From Streptacidiphilus carbonis (GTDB taxonomy: Bacteria > Actinomycetota > Actinomycetes > Streptomycetales > Streptomycetaceae): DNA of 45,652 nucleotides. The notes beneath the pieces are model-generated. The model was not told the DNA's origin. It saw only the letters and a program-made list of their open reading frames with translations, and did not search any database. The stretch is from assembly GCF_000787775.1 (NCBI RefSeq), contig NZ_BBPM01000007.1:59079-104730 (forward strand), in the 5' to 3' direction. Positions within the stretch are counted from its first letter, which is position 1. Each line of letters starts with the position of its first letter. This document shows, piece by piece, positions 1 to 9,737 of this stretch. A program made the translations under genes and the position numbers.

Positions 1-2170
1 GGGTGTAGGCGGTGGCGAAGGATTCCGGGTGGGTGCGGCGGAGGTGCAGGGCTGTGGTGGTGACGTGGAGCTTCTCCTGTGCCGGAGGTGCCTGGTCGCT
101 GTTCGCGCCGTTCCCCGCGCCCCCGGGGGCGAAGGTGACTGGGTGGCGGTTGTCGGGGTCGACCAGGGTGTGCAGGGGGTGTTCGCTGCCCTGGTAGAGG
201 TCGGGGACGCCGGGCATGGTGAGGTGCAGTAGCGCGGCGGCGAGGGTGTTGCTGCGGGCGTAGGGGGCCAGGCGGGTGACGAACGCGGTGATGCGGGCGG
301 CCAGTTCCGGGGTGGCGGGGACGGCGCGGGCGAAGTCCTCGACGGCGCGTTCGTAGTCCCCGTCCGGCGTGGTCCAACTGGTGCGGAGCTTGGCCTCGCG
401 GACCGACTTGAGGGCGGTGGCGGCCAGCCGGTCGGCGTCGATCGGCCAGGCGGCCAGCGCGGTCTGGAACACCAGGTAGGCGGCGTTGGCGTCGCCGTAG
501 GGGGCCGGCAGCAGCTTGGTCCAGGCTGCCAGCTCGGTGCGCCACTCGTCCGGGAGCTCGGCCAGCACGGCCAGGCGGGCGCGGGCGTCGGCGCTCCGCT
601 TGGTGTCGTGGGTGGAGAGCACCGTCATCGCCGCCGGGCGGTCGCGCTGCATCCGGACGCAGTAGGCGTGGAACTCGGAGGGGGTCAGGCCCGGGCCGGC
701 AGGGTCGCCGCCGACCTCGTTGAGGGACAGCAGCGGGTAGCGGCGGTAGAAGGCGGTGTCCTCGACGCCCTTGGCGGCGACCACCGACGCGGTCTGGGCC
801 AGTCGGATCCGGAACTCGTCCTTGACCGGGCTGCGCCCGTGCCGGCCCAGGGCGAGGTCCCTGACCAGGTCGGCGGTGGCGGCGTGGTGCGGGGGCAGCA
901 GGGTGCGGGCGGTGGCGGCCGCACCGGTGAGGCGCTCGATGTCGGCGGGGGAGTCCGGCTCGCCGGGCACCGGGTAGGGCCGGTAGACCGGGTAGGCGGC
1001 CAGGGTCCCGGCTATCGCCGCGCGCAGCGCCCAGACGGGGTGGTCGCGCAGTTCGGGGGCGTCGTCGGTGCATATCGCGGTGGCCAGCCGGGTCAGCCGG
1101 GCGATCTCGGCGGCCAGCGCGCCGTCGGGGGCCGTCATCTCGGTCCGGCCGCGCCTGGCGGCGGCGGTGGCGCTGTCGACCCGCGCTGCCGGGTCGTGGG
1201 CGGTCAGGTGGTCGGAGTAGACGGTGGTGAGGGCCGCTGTGCCCGGCCCGTCGGTGAGCAGGCCGTCGATGCGGCGCAGCGCGTCGTAGCCGGTGGTGCC
1301 CGCGCAGGCCCAGTCCGGTCGGAGCTCCTCGTCGGCGGTGAGGATCTTCTCGACCACGACGTAGGCCCCGCCGGTGGCCTCGGCCAGTCGGGCCAGGTAG
1401 CCGCGCGGGTCGGCCAGCCCGTCGGGGTGGTCGATGCGGAAGCCCTGGACCACACCCTCGGCGTGCAGTCGCAGCAGCACCTCGTGGGTGGCCCGGAACA
1501 CCTCGGGGTGCTCCACCCGGACGCCGACCAGGTCGGAGACGGTGAAGAAGCGCCGGTAGTTCAGCTGGGTGCGGGCCATCCGCCACCAGGCCAGCCGGTA
1601 GAACTGCTGGTCGAGCAGGTCCGGCAGCGGGAGCTGCTCGGTACCGGGGCGGATCGGGAAGGCGTGGTCGTAGTAGCGCAGCACCGGCTCGCCGTGCCAA
1701 CTGTCGGTCTTGAGGTGGGCCAGTTCCACCCCGAGCCGGTCGGCCAGCACCGGCAGCAGGATCCGGCCGGACCCGGCCGCCCAGTCGACGTCGAACCAGG
1801 CCGCGGCCGGCGACTGCGGGCCGTCGCGGAGCAGCTGCCACCAGACCGGGTTGCGGTGCGCCGGGACCGGGGCCGCCATGTGGTTCGGCACGGCGTCGAC
1901 GATCAGGCCGAGGCCGTGGGTCCGAGCGGTGGCGGCCAGGGCGCGCAGCCCGTCCTCACCGCCGATCTCCTCGCGGACGCGGGTGTGGTCCACCACGTCG
2001 TAGCCGTGGGTGGAGCCGGTGACTGCCTCCAGGACCGGGGACAGGTGCAGATGCGACACCCCGAGACCGGCCAGGTAGGGGACGGCCAGCCCGGCCTCGG
2101 CGAAGCCGAAGGCGGGCTGGAGCTGCAGTCGGTAGGTGGCCGTCGGGACGCTCGGCTGTTCGGCGGTCAT
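1..2170 (-). CDS. treY: Maltooligosyl trehalose synthase TreY, C-terminus cut by window edge
   Basis: TreY turns the reducing end of a maltooligosaccharide into a trehalose unit; TreZ then releases free trehalose. The start is the ATG at 2170. The N-terminus carries the family pattern ATYRLQL, then SHLHLSP and STHGYDVVDH, the GH13 signature of this enzyme (residues about 10-60). Further on are VDAVPNHMA, GFRIDHPDGLADP (nucleophile region), VVVEKIL (general acid) and VLSTHDTKRSADAR. About 723 residues are present; the family is usually near 770-800, so only the last part of the C-terminal domain is missing. It lies 90 bp downstream of treX on the same strand, so the two are probably co-transcribed, and treZ is expected just outside the window. 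Function is confident from the motifs. Confidence 0.95.
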   Translation of the reverse strand, partial: MTAEQPSVPTATYRLQLQPAFGFAEAGLAVPYLAGLGVSHLHLSPVLEAVTGSTHGYDVVDHTRVREEIGGEDGLRALAATARTHGLGLIVDAVPNHMAAPVPAHRNPVWWQLLRDGPQSPAAAWFDVDWAAGSGRILLPVLADRLGVELAHLKTDSWHGEPVLRYYDHAFPIRPGTEQLPLPDLLDQQFYRLAWWRMARTQLNYRRFFTVSDLVGVRVEHPEVFRATHEVLLRLHAEGVVQGFRIDHPDGLADPRGYLARLAEATGGAYVVVEKILTADEELRPDWACAGTTGYDALRRIDGLLTDGPGTAALTTVYSDHLTAHDPAARVDSATAAARRGRTEMTAPDGALAAEIARLTRLATAICTDDAPELRDHPVWALRAAIAGTLAAYPVYRPYPVPGEPDSPADIERLTGAAATARTLLPPHHAATADLVRDLALGRHGRSPVKDEFRIRLAQTASVVAAKGVEDTAFYRRYPLLSLNEVGGDPAGPGLTPSEFHAYCVRMQRDRPAAMTVLSTHDTKRSADARARLAVLAELPDEWRTELAAWTKLLPAPYGDANAAYLVFQTALAAWPIDADRLAATALKSVREAKLRTSWTTPDGDYERAVEDFARAVPATPELAARITAFVTRLAPYARSNTLAAALLHLTMPGVPDLYQGSEHPLHTLVDPDNRHPVTFAPGGAGNGANSDQAPPAQEKLHVTTTALHLRRTHPESFATAYT

Positions 2171-2260
2171 GCCCCACGCTTACCCCGTCCGGGGCCGTCG
2201 CACGACCCGGAGGGCCCACCTGGGCGACGGTGGCCGGTCAAGGACCCTCCGGTGTCCGGT

Positions 2261-4447
<2,187 letters not shown>

Positions 4448-4539
4448 CGTCGTCAACAACTCCCACTAGTGCCAGTGCCGACCCCCGCGGAGAAGATCGG
4501 CAACCATTACGTCCCCTATGCCCAGGGAGGGGGCCCGTC

Positions 4540-4782
4540 ATGTCCACCCGCATCGTGTCGCAGCCGGTGCCCGGTCATGGCCGATTCCCGGCTACTTCGC
4601 CCGAACGGGTGTCCCAGTGGCCGACGGTGACGGTGTGGCAGCACTGCGGAAGCGGGCGGTGCGTCGCGGTCGACCACAGTACTCTTGATCGTCCGGAGTC
4701 ACCCGGACGGGCTACTGAGGAGCCTCCGGCGCGGTACGTTGTCGGCGACGGTTCGGCGATCGCCCGGCAGCACGGGAGTTGA
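4540..4782 (+). CDS. Possible small protein, unknown function
   Basis: An 80-codon frame lies in the 376-bp gap between the divergent treX and the HEPN gene. A purine-rich GGGAGGGGG stands 6 nt before the ATG, which would be a good ribosome site. The product has no membrane segment or motif I recognise; it contains two cysteines near the middle (HCGSGRC). The frame ends 41 bp before the next start. It could equally be chance coding potential in GC-rich DNA. An inverted repeat, ACCGTG/CACGGT at 4783-4788 and 4795-4800, follows the stop. I see no other structure in this gap. Confidence 0.25.
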   Translation: MSTRIVSQPVPGHGRFPATSPERVSQWPTVTVWQHCGSGRCVAVDHSTLDRPESPGRATEEPPARYVVGDGSAIARQHGS

Positions 4783-4823
4783 ACCGTGGTTGAACACGGT
4801 CGAGAGGAACGGTGAGGTCCGGG

Positions 4824-6059
4824 ATGGTCGTCCCCGACGGGGGTGCCGCAGGAGGCACGGCGCGGGGAGAGGCCCCGACCACGGTCGTCCGAGGCGGCCC
4901 CGGCCGGACCGCACCGCACCAGCCGGGCCCGCTGGAGCCCGCGCTGGCCTGGCCCGCGGCGGCCTGGGACGAGGCCAGGACCCGGGTCCGCCGGGCCGGG
5001 CGCGCCTATGTCTGGCTCAACCTGGTCGAGCAGCGGCTGCGCTCGGTCGTCGCCGAGGTGCTGCGCCCGGTCTACGAGCCGGTGCACGGCGAGGACTGGG
5101 TGATCGCCGCCGCCGGACCGGCCGGCGAGGAGTGGGTCCAGCGCGCGGGCGCGGTCCGCGAGGTCAGCCGGCGCAAGGGCTATCTGCTGGACCCGGACGA
5201 CGACGCCCTTGTGGTGTTCCTCACGCTGCCGCAGCTGCGCGAGCTGATGGTCCAGCACTGGCCCTGCTTCGAGCCGTTCCTGAGCGACCGTCGGGAGGTC
5301 GAGGTCGCCCTGGACGAGCTGGAGGTCGCCCGGCACGTGGTCTCCCGCAACCGGGCGCTGTCCGAGAACGTGCTGGCCCAGGCCGAGCGCGCGGCCGCCA
5401 GGCTGCTGCAGCTGCTGGACGGCCGGGTGGACGCGGCCCGGCTGCGCGCCCCGGTGGACGTGGTCGAGGAGCTGGTGGGCGACCGCTACGCGGATGTGAT
5501 CGGGGTGCACCAGGACCGGGTCAGGCTGCAGCGCGACCTGCCGGTGGAGGACCTGCTGGCCGGGGCCCGCCGACTGGACGCGGTGGGGATCTCGCTCAAC
5601 CTGCTGTGCCAGAACTTCACCGGGCGGCGGCTGGTCGGGCTGGCCGACAGCGGCTGCCGGGTCCGGCTGCTCTTCCTCAACCCGGCCAGCAGCGCGCTGC
5701 GGCGCCGCGAGCGGGAGTTGGGCATCGGGCGCGGCGAGCTGGGCAAGGCCGTGGAGACCAACATCATGCACGTCCGGCGGGTCCGGGCCCGGCTGCGCGA
5801 CGCCGGCTCCTTCGAGATCCGGGTCTACGACGAGATGCCGCGCTTCACCGCCTACCTGGTCGACGGGGACGGCCCGGACGGCCTCGGCGTCGTCCAGTCA
5901 TATCTGCGCCGCTCGCGCGGCATAGAGTCGCCGGCGCTGGTGCTGCGCGGCGGGACGCCGGGTCCGATCCTGTCCGGACGTCCCCCCGAGCCGGGCCTGT
6001 TCCAGGTCTACCAGGAGGAGTTCGAGGGCACCTGGAGCGACTCCCGCTCGGTCTCCTGA
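4824..6059 (+). CDS. SAV2148-family HEPN domain protein
   Basis: A 411-residue cytosolic protein that I recognise as the SAV2148-family HEPN protein, conserved across Streptomyces and of unknown role. The start chosen is the ATG at 4824, preceded by GGTGAGG at 6-nt spacing; a GTG at 4812 is an in-frame alternative. The first 40 residues are low-complexity, then the conserved body begins with RAGRAYVWLNLVEQRLR. RELMVQH (R139 to H145) fits the R-x(4-6)-H motif of HEPN ribonucleases, though I cannot show that it is the active site. A later part (QNFTGRRLV, CRVRLLFLNP) resembles a nucleotide- or phospholipase-D-like fold, as inference only. The next gene, a DEDDh exonuclease, starts 87 bp downstream on the same strand. 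Confidence 0.85.
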   Translation: MVVPDGGAAGGTARGEAPTTVVRGGPGRTAPHQPGPLEPALAWPAAAWDEARTRVRRAGRAYVWLNLVEQRLRSVVAEVLRPVYEPVHGEDWVIAAAGPAGEEWVQRAGAVREVSRRKGYLLDPDDDALVVFLTLPQLRELMVQHWPCFEPFLSDRREVEVALDELEVARHVVSRNRALSENVLAQAERAAARLLQLLDGRVDAARLRAPVDVVEELVGDRYADVIGVHQDRVRLQRDLPVEDLLAGARRLDAVGISLNLLCQNFTGRRLVGLADSGCRVRLLFLNPASSALRRRERELGIGRGELGKAVETNIMHVRRVRARLRDAGSFEIRVYDEMPRFTAYLVDGDGPDGLGVVQSYLRRSRGIESPALVLRGGTPGPILSGRPPEPGLFQVYQEEFEGTWSDSRSVS

Positions 6060-6146
6060 GCCGCCTCCGTCCCCACCCGCCCCTCCCGTCCTGTTGTCAG
6101 TGGTGCACGGGATGATGGTGCAGCAAGCGGACGAGAGGACGACACG

Positions 6147-6860
6147 ATGAGCTGGCTGCAGGACACCCTGGTCGGATTCGACCTGGAGACCACCGGGACC
6201 GACCCCGCCGAGTCACGGATCGTCACCGCCGCGCTGGTGGAGGCCGAGGGCGGCGTGGTGGTGCGCGAGCGGGACTGGCTGGCGGACCCCGGCGTCGCCA
6301 TCCCGGACGAGGCCGCGGCGATCCACGGGATCGTCACCGACCGCGCGGTGGCCGAGGGCCGGCCCGCGGCCGACGTCGCCGAGGAGGTCGCGACCGCGCT
6401 GTGCGAGTACTGGCGGGCCGGCGTCCCGGTGGTGGTCTTCAACGCCTCGTTCGACCTCAGCCTGCTCGCCGCCGAGCTGCGCCGGCACGGCCTGCCCTCG
6501 TTGGAGCAGCGCCTCGGCGGGCGGCCGCCGGGCCCGGTGCTGGACCCGCTGGCCGTGGACCGTGCGGTGGACCGCTTCCGCAAGGGCTCGCGCACCCTGC
6601 AGAGCGCCTGCGCGGTGTACGGGGTGGAGCTGGCCGACGCGCACCGGGCCGGCAGCGACGCCCTCGCCGCGGTGCGGGTGGCGCTGGCGCTGGGACGCAA
6701 GTACCCGCAGGAGGTCGGCGGCCTGGACCCGGCCGAGCTGCACACCCGTCAGGTCGGCTGGTACGCCACTTGGGCCAAGGGGTTGCAGGAGTGGCTGCGG
6801 AAGAAGGACCCGCAGGCGGTGGTGAGCGTGGACTGGCCGACCCGCGCAGCAGTCGGCTGA
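6147..6860 (+). CDS. DnaQ-like (DEDDh) 3'-5' exonuclease
   Basis: A 237-residue protein with the exonuclease fold of the DNA polymerase III epsilon family. Motif Exo I is FDLETTG (residues 11-17, acidic D and E), Exo II is in NASFDLSLL, and Exo III-epsilon is HRAGSDALAA with the catalytic His and Asp. It would remove nucleotides from DNA or RNA 3' ends in a metal-dependent way. It lacks a polymerase-binding tail or UvrC-like fusion, so it is a stand-alone exonuclease rather than a clear replication proofreader. GAGAGGA precedes the ATG at 6147. The stop codon lies inside the left arm of a perfect terminator stem. It is probably co-conserved with the HEPN gene upstream. Confidence 0.9.
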   Translation: MSWLQDTLVGFDLETTGTDPAESRIVTAALVEAEGGVVVRERDWLADPGVAIPDEAAAIHGIVTDRAVAEGRPAADVAEEVATALCEYWRAGVPVVVFNASFDLSLLAAELRRHGLPSLEQRLGGRPPGPVLDPLAVDRAVDRFRKGSRTLQSACAVYGVELADAHRAGSDALAAVRVALALGRKYPQEVGGLDPAELHTRQVGWYATWAKGLQEWLRKKDPQAVVSVDWPTRAAVG

Positions 6861-6895
6861 CCCTCTCCCCCCGTGTGGAGAGGGTCAGCCGACTG
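6850..6895. terminator. Perfect 19-bp stem-loop between convergent genes
   Basis: Positions 6850-6868 and 6877-6895 are exact reverse complements with an 8-nt loop. The left arm includes the last codons and TGA of the exonuclease gene. There is no U-tract, as is usual in streptomycetes. Being symmetrical, it can terminate the plus-strand transcript and also the MMPL transcript coming from the other side. Confidence 0.85.
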
Positions 6896-6949
6896 GGTCA
6901 TCAGGGACCGTTCACCGGTCCGTACGCGGCCGGGGTCGCCGACGGTTCG

Positions 6950-9301
6950 TCAGAAACCGTCCCCGGAGCTGTAGGCCGGCTCGGGGGCCGGGGCCGGGGC
7001 CGGGGCCGGGGTCGGCGCCGGGACCTCGCGGCGCGGCTCCGCGGTCCCGCCGTCGAGGTCGCCGGCCGTCTCGCCGTGGCCCAGCCGGGGCAGCCAGCCC
7101 AGCCAGCGGGGCAGCCACCAGTTGCGCTCGCCCAGCAGGCTCATCACCGAGGGCAGCAGCACCGCGCGGATGACGGTCGCGTCGATCAGGACCGCGACGG
7201 CCAGGCCGATGCCCATCTGCTTCATGGACTGCATGTCCAGGGTGCCGAAGACCGCGAACACCGCCACCATGATCGCCGCCGCGCTGCTGACCACTCCGGC
7301 CGTGGTGGTGATGCCGTGGGAGACGGCCGCCCGGGTGGACAGGCCCCGGTCGTGCGCCTCCTTGATCCGCGAGACCACGAACACGTGGTAGTCCATGCTC
7401 AGCCCGAACAGGATCACGAAGAGGAACAGCGGGACCCAGGTCTCGATCGCGCCGACGCCCGAGGTGCCCAGCAGCGAGGCGCCGACTCCGTGCTGGAAGA
7501 CCAACGTCAGCGCTCCGTAGGAGGCGGCGACCGACAGCAGGTTGAGCGCCAGCGCGGTCAGCGCCACCGTCACCGAGCGGAAGGAGAGCAGCATCAGCAG
7601 GAAGGCGAAGCCCATCACGAAGGCGAACACCGGAAGCAGGCTGCCGGTCATCTGCGAGTTGAAGTCCTCCGACCCGGCCGTCTGACCGGTGACGTCGGCC
7701 TGGGCGCCGGCGACCTTGCCGAAGGTCTGCGGGACCAGCGTGCCGCGCAGCGCGGCCAGCGCATCACTGCTGGTCCTGTCGTTGCCGCTGCCGGCCATCG
7801 GCACGTCCAGCGTCTCCAGGCCCTTGTCCGGGTGGGCGGTGACGGTGATCGGGTCGTGCAGCAGCCCGGTGGCCACGGCCTCGGACTTGAAGTCGGCCAG
7901 CGCGGTGGCCATCGCCGGCGAGTCCAGCCGGTCGGACGTGACCACCACGGTGGCCTGGTTGGGGTTGCCGGGGAAGGCGGCGGCGATCTTCTGCTGGGTG
8001 GCCACCAGCGGATTGCCCTTGGGCAGTTGCTGGGCGAAGGTCAGGTTGGCGGTGTGCATGCTGAGCAGCGGTGCGGCCAGGGCCAGCAGGAAGGCGGTGG
8101 CGACGGCGGCGGAGACCAGCGGTCGGCGCAGCACCCGTCCGAGCACGGCCCGCCAGAAGGCGCTGCCGGCCTCGGCGCCGGGACCGGTCTTCGAAGGCTG
8201 CATCATCCGGCGGCCCAGGAACGGGACCCGGCCCTTCATCACCCGGTCGCCCAGCATCGACAGCAGTGCCGGGAGGACGGTGACCGAGCCGAGCACCGCG
8301 GTGATCACGACCAGGATGGTGGCCATGCCCATGGCCTGGAAGTCGGCGATGCCGGTGAGGAACATCCCGGCCATGGCGACCACCACGGTGAGCCCGGAGA
8401 CCATGACGGCCCGTCCCGAGGTGGCCGCGGCGATCTTCAGCGCGGCCTCGGGGGAGCGGCCCCTGGCCCGCTCCTCACGCTCGCGGCGCAGGTAGAAGAG
8501 GCAGTAGTCGACGCCGACGGCCAGTCCGACCAGCAGCATCACCGAGGATGCGTCGTCGCTGGTGTGCAGCAGGTGGCTGGAGAGCGCGACCAGTCCGCCG
8601 GCGGCGACGAAGGCGGTGAGCGCGAGCAGCACCGGCAGCACGGCGGCCACCAGGGCGCCGAAGGCGATCAGCAGGATGCCCAGCGCCAGCGGCACGGCGG
8701 TCCACTCGGCGCGGCTGAAGTCATGGGTGAAGGCCTCCTTGAACCACTTGTCGGCGCTGGCGTCGCCGAACTCCTGGACCGTCAGCTGTCCGTGCCGGGC
8801 CTGGACGCCGGCCACCGCGGACAGCACCGGGGCGACCCGGTCGCCCGCGGTGCCGGGGTCCCCGGCCATGGTGACCACCACCAGCGCCGAGTGCCCGTCC
8901 GGGGCCACCGTGCCGTTGGTGTAGGGGGACTTGACAGCCGAGGCCGCGCCGGTCGCCCTGATCGCGGCCATGGTGTCGTCGACGGTGCTGCGGAAGCGCG
9001 GATCGGTGGCGGTGAAGCCGCTGCTCTGGATCAGTACGGTCTCGGTGGCCGGGGAGTGCAGTCCGGCCGCGGCGATCATCTGATCGGCCCGGCCGGACTG
9101 GCCCAGGCCGTTGTCCTTGTCGGTGGTCTTCAGGCTCCCGGCCATCCCGCCGAGGACGGTGGCCAGGACGACGAACAGCAGCCAGCCGAAGACGGCGGTC
9201 TTGCGGTGCCTGGCGCTCCAGCCGCCGATGGAGGCGGCGAGGCCGAGGCGCTCGGGCGCAGCGGCCCCGCGCTTCGGTGACGTACGGGCATGGGATGTCA
9301 C
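6950..9301 (-). CDS. MMPL family transporter (RND superfamily)
   Basis: A 783-residue membrane protein of the MMPL/RND type, likely a proton-driven exporter of lipids or hydrophobic compounds at the cytoplasmic membrane. The GTG at 9301 is the likely start, with GGGGGA 5 nt upstream; an in-frame start 51 nt further up would lie before this ribosome site. One membrane helix follows the N-terminal 35 residues (AVFGWLLFVVLATVLGG), then a large external loop, a block of five helices containing LVGLAVGVDYCLFYLRR, a second loop and a second helix block with FGLSMDYHVFVVSR. The two GxxxDY motifs carry the membrane aspartates used for proton transfer. The C-terminus is an Ala-Pro repeat tail. It is divergent from the second MMPL gene at 9738. 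Confidence 0.93.
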   Translation of the reverse strand: MTSHARTSPKRGAAAPERLGLAASIGGWSARHRKTAVFGWLLFVVLATVLGGMAGSLKTTDKDNGLGQSGRADQMIAAAGLHSPATETVLIQSSGFTATDPRFRSTVDDTMAAIRATGAASAVKSPYTNGTVAPDGHSALVVVTMAGDPGTAGDRVAPVLSAVAGVQARHGQLTVQEFGDASADKWFKEAFTHDFSRAEWTAVPLALGILLIAFGALVAAVLPVLLALTAFVAAGGLVALSSHLLHTSDDASSVMLLVGLAVGVDYCLFYLRREREERARGRSPEAALKIAAATSGRAVMVSGLTVVVAMAGMFLTGIADFQAMGMATILVVITAVLGSVTVLPALLSMLGDRVMKGRVPFLGRRMMQPSKTGPGAEAGSAFWRAVLGRVLRRPLVSAAVATAFLLALAAPLLSMHTANLTFAQQLPKGNPLVATQQKIAAAFPGNPNQATVVVTSDRLDSPAMATALADFKSEAVATGLLHDPITVTAHPDKGLETLDVPMAGSGNDRTSSDALAALRGTLVPQTFGKVAGAQADVTGQTAGSEDFNSQMTGSLLPVFAFVMGFAFLLMLLSFRSVTVALTALALNLLSVAASYGALTLVFQHGVGASLLGTSGVGAIETWVPLFLFVILFGLSMDYHVFVVSRIKEAHDRGLSTRAAVSHGITTTAGVVSSAAAIMVAVFAVFGTLDMQSMKQMGIGLAVAVLIDATVIRAVLLPSVMSLLGERNWWLPRWLGWLPRLGHGETAGDLDGGTAEPRREVPAPTPAPAPAPAPEPAYSSGDGF

Positions 9302-9598
9302 GGTGGTCCCCCTGGGCCGGATTTCGGACGGTGCGGGCGGGTGCCGAAGCACACCGACGAAGCTACGGAGCAGGGCTCCGAAGGGACATCCGGCCAGCGG
9401 GGGATCGGACCCTGGGTCTGGCCCCAGGGTCTCCCGGGGGCTGTCCCCACCCCCTGCCTCCGGTCCCCCTCAGGGTCCGTCTCCGCCCTGAGGGGGAGAT
9501 GACTCCACCCGGGGGACGAGGAAACGGCCGGTCGCGGCGGGTGAAGATAGTTCCCGGACATCTAAGGGTTCCGTCAGCAGTCCAGGGACCTGGGTTCT
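9302..9598. other. Intergenic region between divergent MMPL genes, with two inverted repeats
   Basis: This 297-bp stretch holds no convincing gene. It is rich in C/G runs and contains two inverted repeats: ACCCTGGG/CCCAGGGT near 9410-9430, and CCCCCTCAGGG (9465-9475) with CCCTGAGGGGG (9486-9496), a perfect 11-bp stem with a 10-nt loop. They could be operators or RNA structures in the leader of the minus-strand MMPL gene. Confidence 0.5.
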
Positions 9599-9618
9599 GA
9601 CTTGCCGCGCGGCAAGTC
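9599..9618. promoter_or_regulatory. Perfect 20-bp palindrome, probable repressor operator
   Basis: The sequence GACTTGCCGC followed by its exact reverse complement. It covers the -35 hexamer of the promoter for the MMPL gene at 9738, which is the expected place for a repressor of the TetR or MarR type. A degenerate copy lies 47 bp downstream. Confidence 0.7.
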
Positions 9619-9631
9619 GGTTTCCTATGAT
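9602..9631 (+). promoter_or_regulatory. Promoter for MMPL gene 9738
   Basis: TTGCCG at 9602-9607 and TATGAT at 9626-9631 are separated by 18 nt, a good sigma-70-type (HrdB) promoter. Transcription would start near 9638, about 100 nt before the start codon. The -35 lies within the 20-bp palindrome. Confidence 0.6.
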
Positions 9632-9647
9632 GCCCGGACCACACTTA

Positions 9648-9663
9648 CTTGCCGACCGGCTAG
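9648..9663. promoter_or_regulatory. Second, imperfect operator copy
   Basis: CTTGCCGACCGGCTAG matches the half-site CTTGCCG of the 20-bp palindrome at 9599 and is itself an imperfect palindrome. It falls just after the predicted transcription start, so a repressor bound to both sites would flank the promoter. Confidence 0.5.
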
Positions 9664-9737
9664 CATTACCGGACCGATCGCGCTGCCCGTGCACCTTCGC
9701 CGGGGCGGAGTGATCTACGCCTTGGAGGCGCACCCAG

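Noticed and set aside
6401-9280. Very long plus-strand open frame (about 960 codons) across the exonuclease gene and the first MMPL gene
   Set aside because: Its translation is Gly/Arg/His/Gln-rich without domains and lies over genes with clear motifs; it is an effect of third-position GC bias.
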